DNA of 64,000 nucleotides from Synechococcus sp. JA-2-3B'a(2-13) (GTDB lineage: Bacteria; Cyanobacteriota; Cyanobacteriia; Thermostichales; Thermostichaceae). The notes beneath the pieces are model-generated. The model ran no database searches and was not told the DNA's origin. It saw nothing but the letters and a program-made list of their open reading frames with translations. The translations under genes and the position numbers were made by a program. Positions 7,730 to 16,337 of this stretch are shown in pieces (positions within the stretch are counted from its first letter, which is position 1; every line of letters begins with the position of its first letter). The DNA is taken from the NCBI RefSeq assembly GCF_000013225.1, contig NC_007776.1, forward strand, positions 2,796,501 through 2,860,500. Reading direction: 5' to 3'.

Positions 7730-9492
7730 GGCGCGGCAAGCCCCGTCCTTCAGGGCAGGGAAGGATAGCGCGAACCGTAGCCTATATCGTTGTCATCACG
7801 CATAGGTCAAGAATACGATTGAGCGGTGCAACGACTTCAAGCCTTCAAGTACGAATTGCTGCCCAACGGCCAGCAGGAACGGCAGATGCGCCGCTTTGCT
7901 GGCTCCTGCCGGTTCGTCTACAACAAAGCACTGGCGTTGCAGAAGGAGCGTCACGAGCAAGGTCAGAAAAAGCTAGGCTATGCGGGCTTGTGCCAGCTGC
8001 TCACCGCGTGGCGCCACAGCGCAGATACGGCGTGGCTGGCGGATGCGCCGGTGCATCCGCTGCAACAGGCGCTCCAGGATTTGGAGCGAGCCTACAGCCA
8101 CTTCTTCGCCCAGCGCGCCGGCTTCCCGAAGTTCAAGAAAAAAGGCCGGTCGGACAGTTTCCGTTATCCCGACCCCAAGCAAATCCAGCTGGACCAGGCC
8201 AACAGCCGCATCTTTCTGCCCAAACTTGGCTGGCTGCGTTATCGCAACAGCCGCGACGTGGTGGGCAAGGTCAAGAACGTCACCGTATCCAAGCACGCTG
8301 GCAAGTGGTTCGTGTCGATCCAGACCGAGCGGGAGGTTAATTGGCCTATTCCGCAGGGGGGCGCAGTGGGCATGGACATGGGCATTGCCCGCTTGGCTAC
8401 CCTCTCGGACGGCACGTTCTACGCGCCCCTCAACAGCTTCAAGCGGCACGAGGCGCGCTTGCGCAAGGCACAGCAAGCGCTCTCCCGCAAAGTCAAGTTC
8501 AGCAACAACTGGAAGAAGGCAAAAGCCCGCCTCCAGCGTATTCATTCTCAGATGGCCAACGCCCGCCGCGACTTCCTGCACAAGGTCTCGACCGCGATTT
8601 GCAAAAGCCAGGCAATCGTGTGCATCGAGGACTTGCGGGTGCGGAATATGTCCAAGTTGGCGGCAGGGACAGCAGATGCTCCTGGGAAGAACGTCCGCGC
8701 CAAGTCAGCGTTAAACAAAGCCATTCTCGACCAGGGGTGGTATGAGTTCCGCTGCATGCTGGAGTACAAGCTGGCCTGGAAAGGCGGCAGGCTCATTGTC
8801 GTGCCGCCGCAGAACCCGAGCCGCACCTGTCCATGTTGCGGCCATGTTTCATCAGACAACCGCCAGACCCAAGCCTGGTTCGAGTGCGTGGCGTGCGGCT
8901 ATGAGAATAACGCCGATCGCGGCAGCGGGCCGGAGGCCTTTCGCGGCAGCGGGCCGGAGGCCTTTCGCGGCAGCGGGCCGGAGGCCTTTCGCGGCAGCGG
9001 GCCGGAGGCCTTTCGCGGCAGCGGGCCGGAGGCCTTTCGCGGCAGCGGGCCGGAGGCCTTTCGCGGCAGCGGGCCGGAGGCCTTTCGCGGCAGCGGGCCG
9101 GAGGCCTTTCGCGGCAGCGGGCCGGAGGCCTTTCGCGGCAGCGGGCCGGAGGCCTTTCGCGGCAGCGGGCCGGAGGCCTTTCGCGGCAGCGGGCCGGAGG
9201 CCTTTCGCGGCAGCGGGCCGGAGGCCTTTCGCGGCAGCGGGCCGGAGGCCTTTCTGGTCGGTGCCATCAACATCCTTGCTCGCGGGATACAGCTGTTGCG
9301 AGACGAAGGGCAGGACACGACCGACGCTGCGGTCGGGATGCGGGTGGGTGAACCACCCGTGTCAGCCTGGATGGCCTGTGGATCGAACCGCACGGGCGGT
9401 CGGAAGCAGGAACCCGCCGAGACGACTGCGCAAGGAGCCATCCATGCGCAGCGTGGTAGGAATCTCCGGCCTTCAGGCCGGGGAGGATGTCA
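7730..9492 (+). mobile_element. IS200/IS605-superfamily tnpB-only element, type C, carrying a repeat array
   Basis: Both ends carry a short hairpin with the same TTCA loop. The left one is CCCCGTCC-TTCA-GGGCAGGG at 7741-7760; the right one is CCGGCC-TTCA-GGCCGG at 9466-9481, followed by GGAGGATGTCAA. Exact borders are estimated since no second copy lies in the window. No tnpA is present. The only gene is a tnpB unrelated in detail to copies A and B. The element lies between sufU and bolA and breaks neither coding frame. Confidence 0.75.
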
Positions 9493-9595
9493 AGATTCCC
9501 GTTTGCGACAGCTTCAGCCCCTTTCTCAAAGGGAGAGAGGAGTTGAGGCGATGCACAGCCCGACTGGGAATGCTCCTCTTGGCTCAATTGGCTGA
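7826..9595 (+). CDS. tnpB: TnpB nuclease with 14-unit octapeptide repeat inserted at the RuvC-III aspartate
   Basis: 589 residues from a GTG start. It has the OrfB_IS605 layout: an N-terminal helical/WED-like region (FKYELLPNGQQ), RuvC-like D184 (GMDMGIARLA) and E268 (CIEDLRVRN), then a zinc ribbon TCPCCGH ... CVACGYENNAD. D364 ends that motif and should be followed directly by LVGAINILARG. Instead 14 copies of RGSGPEAF (112 residues) separate D364 from LVGAINI. All catalytic aspartates/glutamate and zinc cysteines remain, so the insertion is in frame and does not remove residues, but it splits the third RuvC motif from its helix. The C-terminal ~80 residues read through the right end of the element. 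Activity is uncertain. Confidence 0.88.
   Translation: MQRLQAFKYELLPNGQQERQMRRFAGSCRFVYNKALALQKERHEQGQKKLGYAGLCQLLTAWRHSADTAWLADAPVHPLQQALQDLERAYSHFFAQRAGFPKFKKKGRSDSFRYPDPKQIQLDQANSRIFLPKLGWLRYRNSRDVVGKVKNVTVSKHAGKWFVSIQTEREVNWPIPQGGAVGMDMGIARLATLSDGTFYAPLNSFKRHEARLRKAQQALSRKVKFSNNWKKAKARLQRIHSQMANARRDFLHKVSTAICKSQAIVCIEDLRVRNMSKLAAGTADAPGKNVRAKSALNKAILDQGWYEFRCMLEYKLAWKGGRLIVVPPQNPSRTCPCCGHVSSDNRQTQAWFECVACGYENNADRGSGPEAFRGSGPEAFRGSGPEAFRGSGPEAFRGSGPEAFRGSGPEAFRGSGPEAFRGSGPEAFRGSGPEAFRGSGPEAFRGSGPEAFRGSGPEAFRGSGPEAFRGSGPEAFLVGAINILARGIQLLRDEGQDTTDAAVGMRVGEPPVSAWMACGSNRTGGRKQEPAETTAQGAIHAQRGRNLRPSGRGGCQDSRLRQLQPLSQRERGVEAMHSPTGNAPLGSIG
8918..9253 (+). repeat. Perfect tandem array, 14 x 24 bp
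   Basis: Fourteen head-to-tail units of 24 bases, each starting CGCGGCAGCGGG and ending GGAGGCCTTT, total 336 bases, with no mismatch noticed between units. The array is in frame and encodes (RGSGPEAF)14. It begins immediately after GAT (RuvC-III Asp codon) and ends immediately before CTG (Leu of LVGAIN). There are no spacers between units, so it is a minisatellite and not a CRISPR. Confidence 0.98.
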
Positions 9596-9859
9596 TGAAC
9601 CAGAATCCAGCCCCTGGAGTTGCTCCCACTGGGCGGGGGTAAAGGTGCGCAGGGCTAAAGCATGTAGGCGGCCATCCTGCAGGTAAGCTTTCAGGGCCTC
9701 ATTCACCAGCCGGTGCTGTTTGATCAGGGGCAAGCCCTGGAATTGTTCCGCCACCACAATGGCCTGGAAATGGTGGCCATCGCCGACCGTGTCTTCCACC
9801 TGTACTCTCGCACCGGGCAGGGCGGCCCGTACCAACGCCTCAATTTCTCGTGGATCCAT
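9584..9859 (-). CDS. BolA-family protein
   Basis: 91 residues from ATG 9859 (MDPREIEALVRAALPG). The BolA fold is recognisable from the sequence VEDTVGDGHHFQAIVV, the downstream LIKQHRLVNEALKAYL and the end HALALRTFTPAQW. Length and order fit small BolA/YrbA-like proteins. BolA proteins act with monothiol glutaredoxins in Fe-S and iron regulation. The longer frame to 10000 adds ~47 residues derived from a dispersed repeat (LLLRNADATRQR) and is not BolA-like, so the internal start is preferred. It lies 100 bases downstream of the methyltransferase gene on the same strand. Confidence 0.88.
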   Translation of the reverse strand: MDPREIEALVRAALPGARVQVEDTVGDGHHFQAIVVAEQFQGLPLIKQHRLVNEALKAYLQDGRLHALALRTFTPAQWEQLQGLDSGSSAN

Positions 9860-9959
9860 GCGCTGTTGTTCCCGTTGTCTCGTCGCGTCAGCGTTGCGGA
9901 GCAATAGTGTGTCCAAGCTCGAGATCCCGCCTTGGATCTCGACCTGCTCATCCATTACC

Positions 9960-10940
9960 CTAGATGGTTCCGGGGCAAAACGGGATCTCTTCCGGCCCAC
10001 TGCAGGCGGTGGCCAGGCTGGGATGGCTCAGCACCAAGACCTCGGTGATGGGACCGCGTTTGTGGCCCTGGGCGTTGATGGCACGGCTGGCAGAGATGGT
10101 CTGGATGGGGTAATCCCGGTACAGTTCCCGCACAAAGGGGCAATCGGAATTGGAGAGCAGCACCTGCACGCCTCGGTCGGCCAATGTTCCAAACACTTCT
10201 CGCAGGCGGATCTGTTCCGCTTCGCCGAAGGCAAACCGGCTGTAGGCTGTGAAGCTGCTGCTGGCAGAAAGGGGATAGTAAGGGGGATCCAAATAGACGA
10301 AATCCCCGGGTTTGGCTCGTTCGAGCACCTGCCAAAACGGCTGCACCGCGATCTCCACGCCTTGTAAAACCCGTGCCACGGCCCGTAGGTTCTCCGCGTC
10401 GCAAATGCGGGGATTGCGGTAACGGCCCAAAGGGACATTGAACTCTCCCCGCGAGTTCTCCCGGTAGAGGCCATTAAAACAGGTCTTGTTCAGATACAGC
10501 AGGCGGGCAGCCCGTTGCGCCGGATCTTCAAATCGAGCCGCGCGGATGGTGTAGTAATAATCCCGGCTGTGGTGGGCTTGGTGGTGGCTGAGCAGGGCAA
10601 TGATCTCCTCCACCTGATCCCGCACGCAGCAATACACGTTTACCAGCTCAGGGTTGATATCCGACAAAACAAAGTGTCGAGAACCCGATGGGATCCCTTG
10701 GGCCAGATGAAAAAAGACCGCTCCACCCCCCAAAAAGGGCTCGTGATAGGTGTTCCAGGCGCGAGGAAAAAAGGGTTCGTATTGGCTGAGCAGTTGCCCT
10801 TTTCCCCCTGCCCATTTTAGGAAGGGACGCGCTTTAACGGCTGGCTCCGCTGGGGTGGGTTCGCAGGAGTCGGGTACAGGGTTCCAGAGTTCTTCCCGCC
10901 GCAGAGCACGCCTATGTCCAAGAGAACAAGGGTGGGTCAT
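9960..10940 (-). CDS. dam: D12-class DNA adenine-N6 methyltransferase (Dam/DpnM-like, GATC)
   Basis: 326 residues. The AdoMet-binding motif FLKWAGGKG is at residues 40-48, the FLGGGAVFF motif at ~69-77, and the catalytic D-P-P-Y at 218-221 (YLDPPYYP). The order (AdoMet motif before DPPY) and the RLLYLNKTCFNGLYR helix (target recognition region, ~147-160) are those of the Dam family, which methylates adenine in GATC. No restriction endonuclease gene is adjacent, so it is a solitary methyltransferase. It is of special interest because the genome is saturated with GGGATCCC, which contains GATC. The first ~35 residues are variable, and the start could lie further in. Confidence 0.93.
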   Translation of the reverse strand: MTHPCSLGHRRALRREELWNPVPDSCEPTPAEPAVKARPFLKWAGGKGQLLSQYEPFFPRAWNTYHEPFLGGGAVFFHLAQGIPSGSRHFVLSDINPELVNVYCCVRDQVEEIIALLSHHQAHHSRDYYYTIRAARFEDPAQRAARLLYLNKTCFNGLYRENSRGEFNVPLGRYRNPRICDAENLRAVARVLQGVEIAVQPFWQVLERAKPGDFVYLDPPYYPLSASSSFTAYSRFAFGEAEQIRLREVFGTLADRGVQVLLSNSDCPFVRELYRDYPIQTISASRAINAQGHKRGPITEVLVLSHPSLATACSGPEEIPFCPGTI

Positions 10941-10947
10941 CGTTGGT

Positions 10948-12921
10948 TCAGTGATCTGGATTCTCTTCCAGCAGCTTTTCTAGCGTCTCGATCCAATGCT
11001 CCAGCTCCTCCAGCGCCTGCAACACTCCCCCTGGGTCGCTCAGATCTGCCTGCAGCAGCTGGGTGGTTTCTGCCAAAGTCAGGGATCCGGGCGGGCTGGC
11101 CAACCAACGGAGGTAGTGGGGCAGAAAGTTGCGCGGAGAACTGTGATAGCGGCGGTGACAGGCCAAGGCCACCAGGCTGGCAAGGCTAGCCTGATAGGCA
11201 CTAAAGGGGTGGAGAAACAGCTCCGGCATCCCCACCCAGTAAAACTGGTGTTCCGGCAACAGTTCCACCGCATCTCCGCACAGCTCTTGACACAGCTTCA
11301 ACCACTCTTCGCTCACCCAAAGAGGATAGGTTGCCACATTTTCCCATGCGGGGAGCCCCGACCGATAGAGAATCAGCTCCAGCCGACTGATCAAGCTCTG
11401 GTAAAACACCGCCTGCAACTGGGCTTCCAAATGGTGTATCAACAGGGCCTGGGCCAACTGGAGGCTGCCGGAGCGTTCCCGCCAGCGCTGCGGAGCAGTT
11501 TGCCCCTCTGGGTCGTAAAGAGCAGGCCTGCCCATGCGAGGGGATCCCACTGCTGAGGCAACCAGGTGATCCAGGAGTATTTGCTGCAAAAAGACGGTGT
11601 GAGCCTGCACCCCCCACGCTCGCGGCAGCAGTGCGGAACTCCCCTGCATCTCCTCCAGATCCAGCCAAACTTGGGGATCCTCAGGCCGGAGCCGCTGGCT
11701 GATGATAGCAAGAACCTTCAACAGGAGCTCGCTCCCGCCGGATCCCGTTTCTCCCGACCTGGGCGAGAACTCCGTTTCGCCGGGGCGAAAGGCTGTGCCC
11801 GCTGCGCGATTGGGCTTGTCTGCCTCGATTGCCGAGCCGACTTCTAGCAGCCAGGGTTTGGCCTGGGCCGCACACTCGGGGCAGAAGTCCTGCAGGGCTG
11901 CCCAGATTAGAGAGGTGGCCTCAGCAGAGGTCAGGGGCGGCACGGGATCCCCCCAGGGCGCATGCAGATCGCAGATGCGAATGGAACGTCCCATTGTTCT
12001 GCTTTTGAGGCGGTAATAGTGCTGGAACAGGTCAAACCGATCGCGGATCCCTTCCAATAGGTTCTCCAAAAAGGTCTGAGTCAGGCCCTGGCGGGCCAGA
12101 TACAGCTCGGCAGCAGAGTCATAGCCCCGCCATTGGGCCTCCCACAGGTGGTCGCGGATCAGGGTGCTGAGGATAAACCCACCCAGATCGGCATGGGCTT
12201 CTAGGTGTTGGACTAGCCGCTGGTAGGCCACCCAGCGGATCTCCGCGCTGGCGTGAGTTTGTAAGCTCTGCAGCTGGACAAGAGTGTGCTCTGGGAGCGC
12301 AGCAGGCGAGTTCAGGGTCACTTGCCACAACTGCCGCCAAGCTAACCTTCCTGTTGGGTACTGTTGGTGGAGCAGGCACTCCAGAGGCTCCGGTTGTTGG
12401 TGACCCCGCTGCTGCAGGAGGCGACACAAAAACTGGCGAAAGGGGCGCAGCTCCGGCTCGGCACAAGCAGCGGCCAAGGGATCCGAGGGCCGATCCTCTC
12501 GCTCCTGCGGCGTCTCAGCTGCGGGTTCGCCGAGGGGAACGGCGGTCAGGGATTGCAGTTCCAGGGGGAAAAACAACAGCTGGCTCTGCAGGGAGATGAC
12601 CCGCTCCAGATCCCTCCAGCTGGGGTCTGCCTTCGTCCAGGCCATCTCTGGTTCGGCCTCAGCCGGGATCGCTGTTGGGAGGCTGCTGCTCTCGCAACCC
12701 TCGGCAAGATGGGCTGCCAGGGCGAGCGCCTGCGTCAGCTCCGACAACTCCTGCAGCGCCACCGCCAGCTCTGGCGGGCTGAGCTGGACCACCTGCCCCC
12801 GGTAGCGCTGGGCAAACTGCTGCACCTGCTCCTCCAGTTCATTCCAGGTTAGGGCGCGCTTTTTCCCAGAGCCAGAGAAACGCTCGAAAGGGGGTTCAGC
12901 AGCAGGAAAGACCACCGGCAT
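10948..12921 (-). CDS. Large conserved-looking hypothetical protein, leucine/glutamine-rich helical
   Basis: 657 residues, mostly alpha-helical by composition, rich in Leu, Gln, Glu and Trp. There is no signal peptide, no clear membrane segment, and no catalytic motif I recognise. The stop lies 7 bases upstream of the dam start on the same strand, so the two probably share a transcript. The start ATG 12921 has TAGGAGG only 3 bases upstream, slightly close, and GTG 12915 has better spacing. It contains many Q-L-L-x-H and E-x-L-x-x-L heptad-like stretches, suggesting a helical solenoid or scaffold. I cannot name the family. Coupling to dam is the only functional clue. Confidence 0.7.
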   Translation of the reverse strand: MPVVFPAAEPPFERFSGSGKKRALTWNELEEQVQQFAQRYRGQVVQLSPPELAVALQELSELTQALALAAHLAEGCESSSLPTAIPAEAEPEMAWTKADPSWRDLERVISLQSQLLFFPLELQSLTAVPLGEPAAETPQEREDRPSDPLAAACAEPELRPFRQFLCRLLQQRGHQQPEPLECLLHQQYPTGRLAWRQLWQVTLNSPAALPEHTLVQLQSLQTHASAEIRWVAYQRLVQHLEAHADLGGFILSTLIRDHLWEAQWRGYDSAAELYLARQGLTQTFLENLLEGIRDRFDLFQHYYRLKSRTMGRSIRICDLHAPWGDPVPPLTSAEATSLIWAALQDFCPECAAQAKPWLLEVGSAIEADKPNRAAGTAFRPGETEFSPRSGETGSGGSELLLKVLAIISQRLRPEDPQVWLDLEEMQGSSALLPRAWGVQAHTVFLQQILLDHLVASAVGSPRMGRPALYDPEGQTAPQRWRERSGSLQLAQALLIHHLEAQLQAVFYQSLISRLELILYRSGLPAWENVATYPLWVSEEWLKLCQELCGDAVELLPEHQFYWVGMPELFLHPFSAYQASLASLVALACHRRYHSSPRNFLPHYLRWLASPPGSLTLAETTQLLQADLSDPGGVLQALEELEHWIETLEKLLEENPDH

Positions 12922-13390
12922 CAGCCTCCTAGAGATGGGGTCGTCCCTCTGTTGGCTTGTCGGCAGAGGGGTGTGCCCGCCTTTTGACCTCTGCCAAAGG
13001 GCAAATGGCTGGGGAAATCTGGGTTGGAGGTGCAGGCTGCGATCAGAGGGATCCGGATCCCTGCTATCCCCCCCTGGGGGTTCCCATCCTGGTCAGAACA
13101 TAGCCTCACCGCTGCTGTGCTGCGCAAAGGCGGCAGCAACAGCCAACCCAAGCCTGAGCCATTCGGCAAGCTCGGATCCGGGATCCCGCATTCATTAAAG
13201 ACTGCGACTGCGAAAACCGACGTGCCTCCTTGGGGGCAGGAAAAACCTGAGATGATTGTGACATTCTCCTTGGGCAAATGCAGCCGGCAGCGTGGGGATC
13301 CCAATTTCGGCCAGGATACGTGTTGGGACAGAATAGGCCTGCGGCCACTTGTGCAAAGGGTAAAAGAACTATCCGAGGGAGGTGACTGCA
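12922..13390. other. 469-base intergenic region between divergent genes
   Basis: This gap separates the leftward unknown/dam transcription unit from rightward comM and must hold both promoters. I see several GGATCC palindromes (including the nested GGGATCCGGATCCC-like run near 13050), an AGAGG...CCTCT inverted stretch near 12950-12990, and the comM Shine-Dalgarno GGGAGGTG at 13377-13384. No clear -35/-10 pair stood out. The forward ORF at 13024-13911 crosses into comM out of frame and is not supported. Confidence 0.5.
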
Positions 13391-14941
13391 TTGTTTGCTC
13401 AAGTCACTGCTGCCGCTCTGCTGGGACTCCGGGCCGTGCAGGTTACGGTGGAGGTGGATGTGGGCGGTGGCTTGCCCCAGATCACCTTGGTGGGACTGCC
13501 CGATACTGCCGTTCAGGAGGCCAAAGAGCGAGTGCGGGCGGCGATCAAGAACTCCGGCTTTGCTTTACCCCAGCGGCGGATCATCGTCAACTTGGCCCCT
13601 GCCGATCTGCGCAAAGAGGGCCCCAGCTTCGATCTGCCCATTGCCATCGGGATCTTGGCGGCCTCCGGTGTGATCGAGGGGGAAGCGCTGGCCAACACCC
13701 TGATGGTGGGGGAATTGGCCCTAGACGGCACCCTACGCCCGGTGGCCGGGGTTCTGCCTATTGCCGCCAGCGCTGCCGAGATGGGGATCCGCCGCCTGGT
13801 GGTACCCCAGGAAAATGGGCCGGAAGGAGCGGTGGTGCAAGGGATCCAAGTGTATGGGCTGCCCTCCTTGGCGGCGGTGGTGGGCTGGCTGCAAAACCCA
13901 GAGGGAGTTGAGCCGGTGCGGATCCAGCCAGAACAGATGTTGCCAACCGAAACGGAACCCCTGCTGGATTTGGCCGATGTGAAGGGGCAAGAACATGCCC
14001 GGCGGGCTCTGGAGATCGCGGCAGCCGGCGGGCACAACCTGTTGCTGGTGGGCAGCCCGGGAGCGGGCAAGACCATGCTGGCGCGGCGACTGCCCGGCAT
14101 TCTGCCCCAGCTGCAGTGGGAAGAGATGTTGGAGATCACCCGCATCTACTCGGCAGCCGGCCTGTTGCGGCAAAACCTGCACCTGGGACGCCAGACCCCC
14201 CTGATCGCCCAGCGGCCCTTTCGCGCTCCCCACCATTCGGCTTCGGCAGTGGCGCTGGTGGGTGGCGGCCCCTACCCCAAGCCCGGGGAAATCTCGCTGG
14301 CCCACCATGGCATCCTGTACCTGGATGAGCTGACGGAATTCCGGCGGGAGGTGTTAGAGGTGCTGCGCCAACCCCTGGAAGATGGCAAAGTCACCATCTC
14401 CCGCGCCCGCGTTTCCCTAGAGTTTCCCGCCCAAACCACCCTGGTGGCCTCCACCAACCCCTGTCCCTGCGGCTTCTACGGGGATCCCGTTCACCCCTGC
14501 ACCTGTACGCCGCAACAGCGGGAGCGCTACTGGTCCAAGCTCTCCGGCCCGCTGCTGGATCGCATCGACCTGCAGGTGCGGGTCAACCGCCTTAAGCCGG
14601 AAGAAATTGTCCGCGCCCAGGGCGGCGAATCTTCCCAAGCGGTGCAGCGGCGGGTGGAGCGGGCACGACAACGGCAGCGGCAGCGCTTTCAAAACGAGCC
14701 TGGGATCCACTGCAACGCCCAGATGCAATCCCGCCACCTGCGGCAGTGGTGCTCCCTTTCGGATCCCTGTCGCAAGCTCTTGGAAAGCGCCATCCAAAAG
14801 TTGGCCCTGTCTGCGCGGGGGAGCGACCGCATCCTCAAGGTGGCCCGCACCATCGCCGATCTCGAGGGCGCGGAGGCCATTGCCCCCACCCACATTGCCG
14901 AAGCGATTCAATACCGCAGCCTGGATCGCGCTCGGCTGTAA
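13391..14941 (+). CDS. comM: ComM/YifB-family Mg-chelatase-like AAA+ helicase
   Basis: 516 residues from the TTG at 13391, which has GGAGGT seven bases upstream. GTG at 13382 is in frame but overlaps that site. Residues ~15-140 form the LonC-like/ComM N-domain (GLPDTAVQEAKERVRAAI). Walker A GSPGAGKT lies at ~221-228, Walker B ILYLDEL near 305, and a cysteine cluster CPCGFYGDP...CTCT near 356 is characteristic of the YifB/ComM family. ComM is a hexameric branch-migration helicase that extends recombination during natural transformation. Hot-spring Synechococcus transformability is not shown here, but the gene is complete and undamaged. recF converges from the other side. Confidence 0.95.
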   Translation: MFAQVTAAALLGLRAVQVTVEVDVGGGLPQITLVGLPDTAVQEAKERVRAAIKNSGFALPQRRIIVNLAPADLRKEGPSFDLPIAIGILAASGVIEGEALANTLMVGELALDGTLRPVAGVLPIAASAAEMGIRRLVVPQENGPEGAVVQGIQVYGLPSLAAVVGWLQNPEGVEPVRIQPEQMLPTETEPLLDLADVKGQEHARRALEIAAAGGHNLLLVGSPGAGKTMLARRLPGILPQLQWEEMLEITRIYSAAGLLRQNLHLGRQTPLIAQRPFRAPHHSASAVALVGGGPYPKPGEISLAHHGILYLDELTEFRREVLEVLRQPLEDGKVTISRARVSLEFPAQTTLVASTNPCPCGFYGDPVHPCTCTPQQRERYWSKLSGPLLDRIDLQVRVNRLKPEEIVRAQGGESSQAVQRRVERARQRQRQRFQNEPGIHCNAQMQSRHLRQWCSLSDPCRKLLESAIQKLALSARGSDRILKVARTIADLEGAEAIAPTHIAEAIQYRSLDRARL

Positions 14942-15028
14942 AGCCCAAGCGCTCGGCGCCGCTGACGCGACCACCCCTAGCCCCCCTCCCAGATAGGGTT
15001 TCCCTCACTGCCAGAGCTCCGGTCTGTC

Positions 15029-16198
15029 CTACGGGATCCCATCCCCTGTTTTGCTGGGAAAAAGCTGCCCCCCTTGCACCTGAAGGATTTGGGCGGCTTT
15101 GAGCCAGCCGGCGTCAAAGGATCCCAGGTGGGTGGTGGTAACCAAGGTTTGCACGCGCTCCTGAATGGCTTCCAAGAGTTGGTTTTGCCGGTGCAGATCC
15201 AGCTCGGCCAGCACATCGTCCAACAGCAGCAAGGGCGGATCCCTGACCACCTGCTCGATCAGCTCCAGCTCCGCCAATTTCAGAGCCAAAACCAGAGTGC
15301 GCTGCTGGCCTTGGGATCCATAGGCGCGGGCGGCAACTCCGTTAATGCACAGCTCCACTTCATCCCGATGGGGGCCCACCAGAGAGCTGCCCAGGGAGTG
15401 TTCGGCGGCGGCTTTGGCGCGGATCTCGGCCAAAAACTGGGCTTGGATCACTTCGGGGCTGGCCTGGGGATCCGGCAGGGGCACTTGGGGTCGATAGGTA
15501 AGGGTCAGGGTTTCCCGTCCACCGCTAATGACCCGGTGCCAGTGAGCAGCCAAAGGCTCCAGCCGTTGCAGCAGCCGGGCACGACGGCGCATGATCCGGC
15601 TACCGGTGGTGGCCAGTTGGGCATCCCAGAAGTCCATCTGCGAGAACTTGTCGCCGGCAGCCGCGGGATCCTGCTTCAGCAGGGCGTTGCGCTGCCTGAG
15701 GATCTGGCGATACTGCTCCACCAGGCCGAGGTAAGCTGGCTCCAGCTGCAGCAACACCCCATCCAACCAATTGCGCCGCGCCTCTGGCCCCCCTCGCACC
15801 AGCTCCAGATCCAGGCTGGAGAACACCACGGCATTCACCTGTCCCAAAAAGTCCGCCTGGCGGCGCAGCACCTGCCCGTCCACCTTCAGGGATCGCCTGC
15901 CGCTGCTGCGCAGCTCCATCACCAGCTCGTGGGCCACCCCCAGCCGTTCAACCGTGGCGGCAATCTGGGCTTGTCGCTCCTCTTGGTATACCAGCTCCCG
16001 ATCCCGGCTGGCCCGCCGCGAGCGCAAGGTGGCCAACAGCTCCACCGCTTCCAGCAGGTTGGTCTTGCCCTGGGCGTTCTCCCCCACCAGGATGGTTTTG
16101 GGCGCGTCAAAGGTGATCTCTTGATCCCGGTAGTTGCGAAAGTGGCGCAGGTGCAGAGAACGCAGGTACACTAAGGGCAGATGTAAAGACGCGATCAA
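15029..16198 (-). CDS. recF: DNA replication and repair protein RecF
   Basis: 389 residues. The SMC-like ATPase starts LRHFRNYRDQEITF, with Walker A G-E-N-A-Q-G-K-T at 39-46, the signature-like SQGQQRTLVLALKLAEL near 300, and Walker B LLLLDDVLAELD near 325. RecF binds gapped DNA with RecR and loads RecA with RecO. Length matches the family. The start ATG 16198 gives a few extra N-terminal residues (MIASLHLPLV); a start closer to YLRSLHLRHF is possible. It converges with comM, leaving 87 bases between stops. Confidence 0.95.
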   Translation of the reverse strand: MIASLHLPLVYLRSLHLRHFRNYRDQEITFDAPKTILVGENAQGKTNLLEAVELLATLRSRRASRDRELVYQEERQAQIAATVERLGVAHELVMELRSSGRRSLKVDGQVLRRQADFLGQVNAVVFSSLDLELVRGGPEARRNWLDGVLLQLEPAYLGLVEQYRQILRQRNALLKQDPAAAGDKFSQMDFWDAQLATTGSRIMRRRARLLQRLEPLAAHWHRVISGGRETLTLTYRPQVPLPDPQASPEVIQAQFLAEIRAKAAAEHSLGSSLVGPHRDEVELCINGVAARAYGSQGQQRTLVLALKLAELELIEQVVRDPPLLLLDDVLAELDLHRQNQLLEAIQERVQTLVTTTHLGSFDAGWLKAAQILQVQGGQLFPSKTGDGIP

Positions 16199-16207
16199 TA
16201 TCTAACC

Positions 16208-16234
16208 AAGAACAGCCCCCGCTTTGGGGGCTTT
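16208..16234 (-). terminator. Possible intrinsic terminator hairpin between the 16.3 kb gene and recF
   Basis: AGCCCCCGCTTTGGGGGCTT forms a G+C-rich hairpin (AGCCCC against GGGGCT). Read on the minus strand it is followed by TGTTCTTGGTT, moderately T-rich, which would end the two-component operon before recF. On the plus strand it is followed by TCACTTT. It could also be an attenuating element ahead of recF. Confidence 0.35.
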
Positions 16235-16337
16235 CACTTTGACCCAACTGCAGCAGGGGCAAGAGAAGGTAGAGGGGTTAACCCCGAAGACTCAGCCAGC
16301 AGGGATCCCTTCTATCCCCAGTTCCGGGTAGGCCAGA

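Noticed and set aside
8918-9253. CRISPR array
   Set aside because: Units are contiguous, identical and in frame, without spacers; it is a coding minisatellite.
8742-9686. Open frames encoding (AAAGRRPF)n and, on the other strand, (RKASGPLP)n
   Set aside because: They exist only because a 24-base repeat keeps all three frames open on both strands.
13024-13911. 295-codon plus-strand ORF ahead of comM
   Set aside because: Runs into comM out of frame with a low-complexity sequence.
15074-16174. 366-codon plus-strand ORF
   Set aside because: Antisense of recF.
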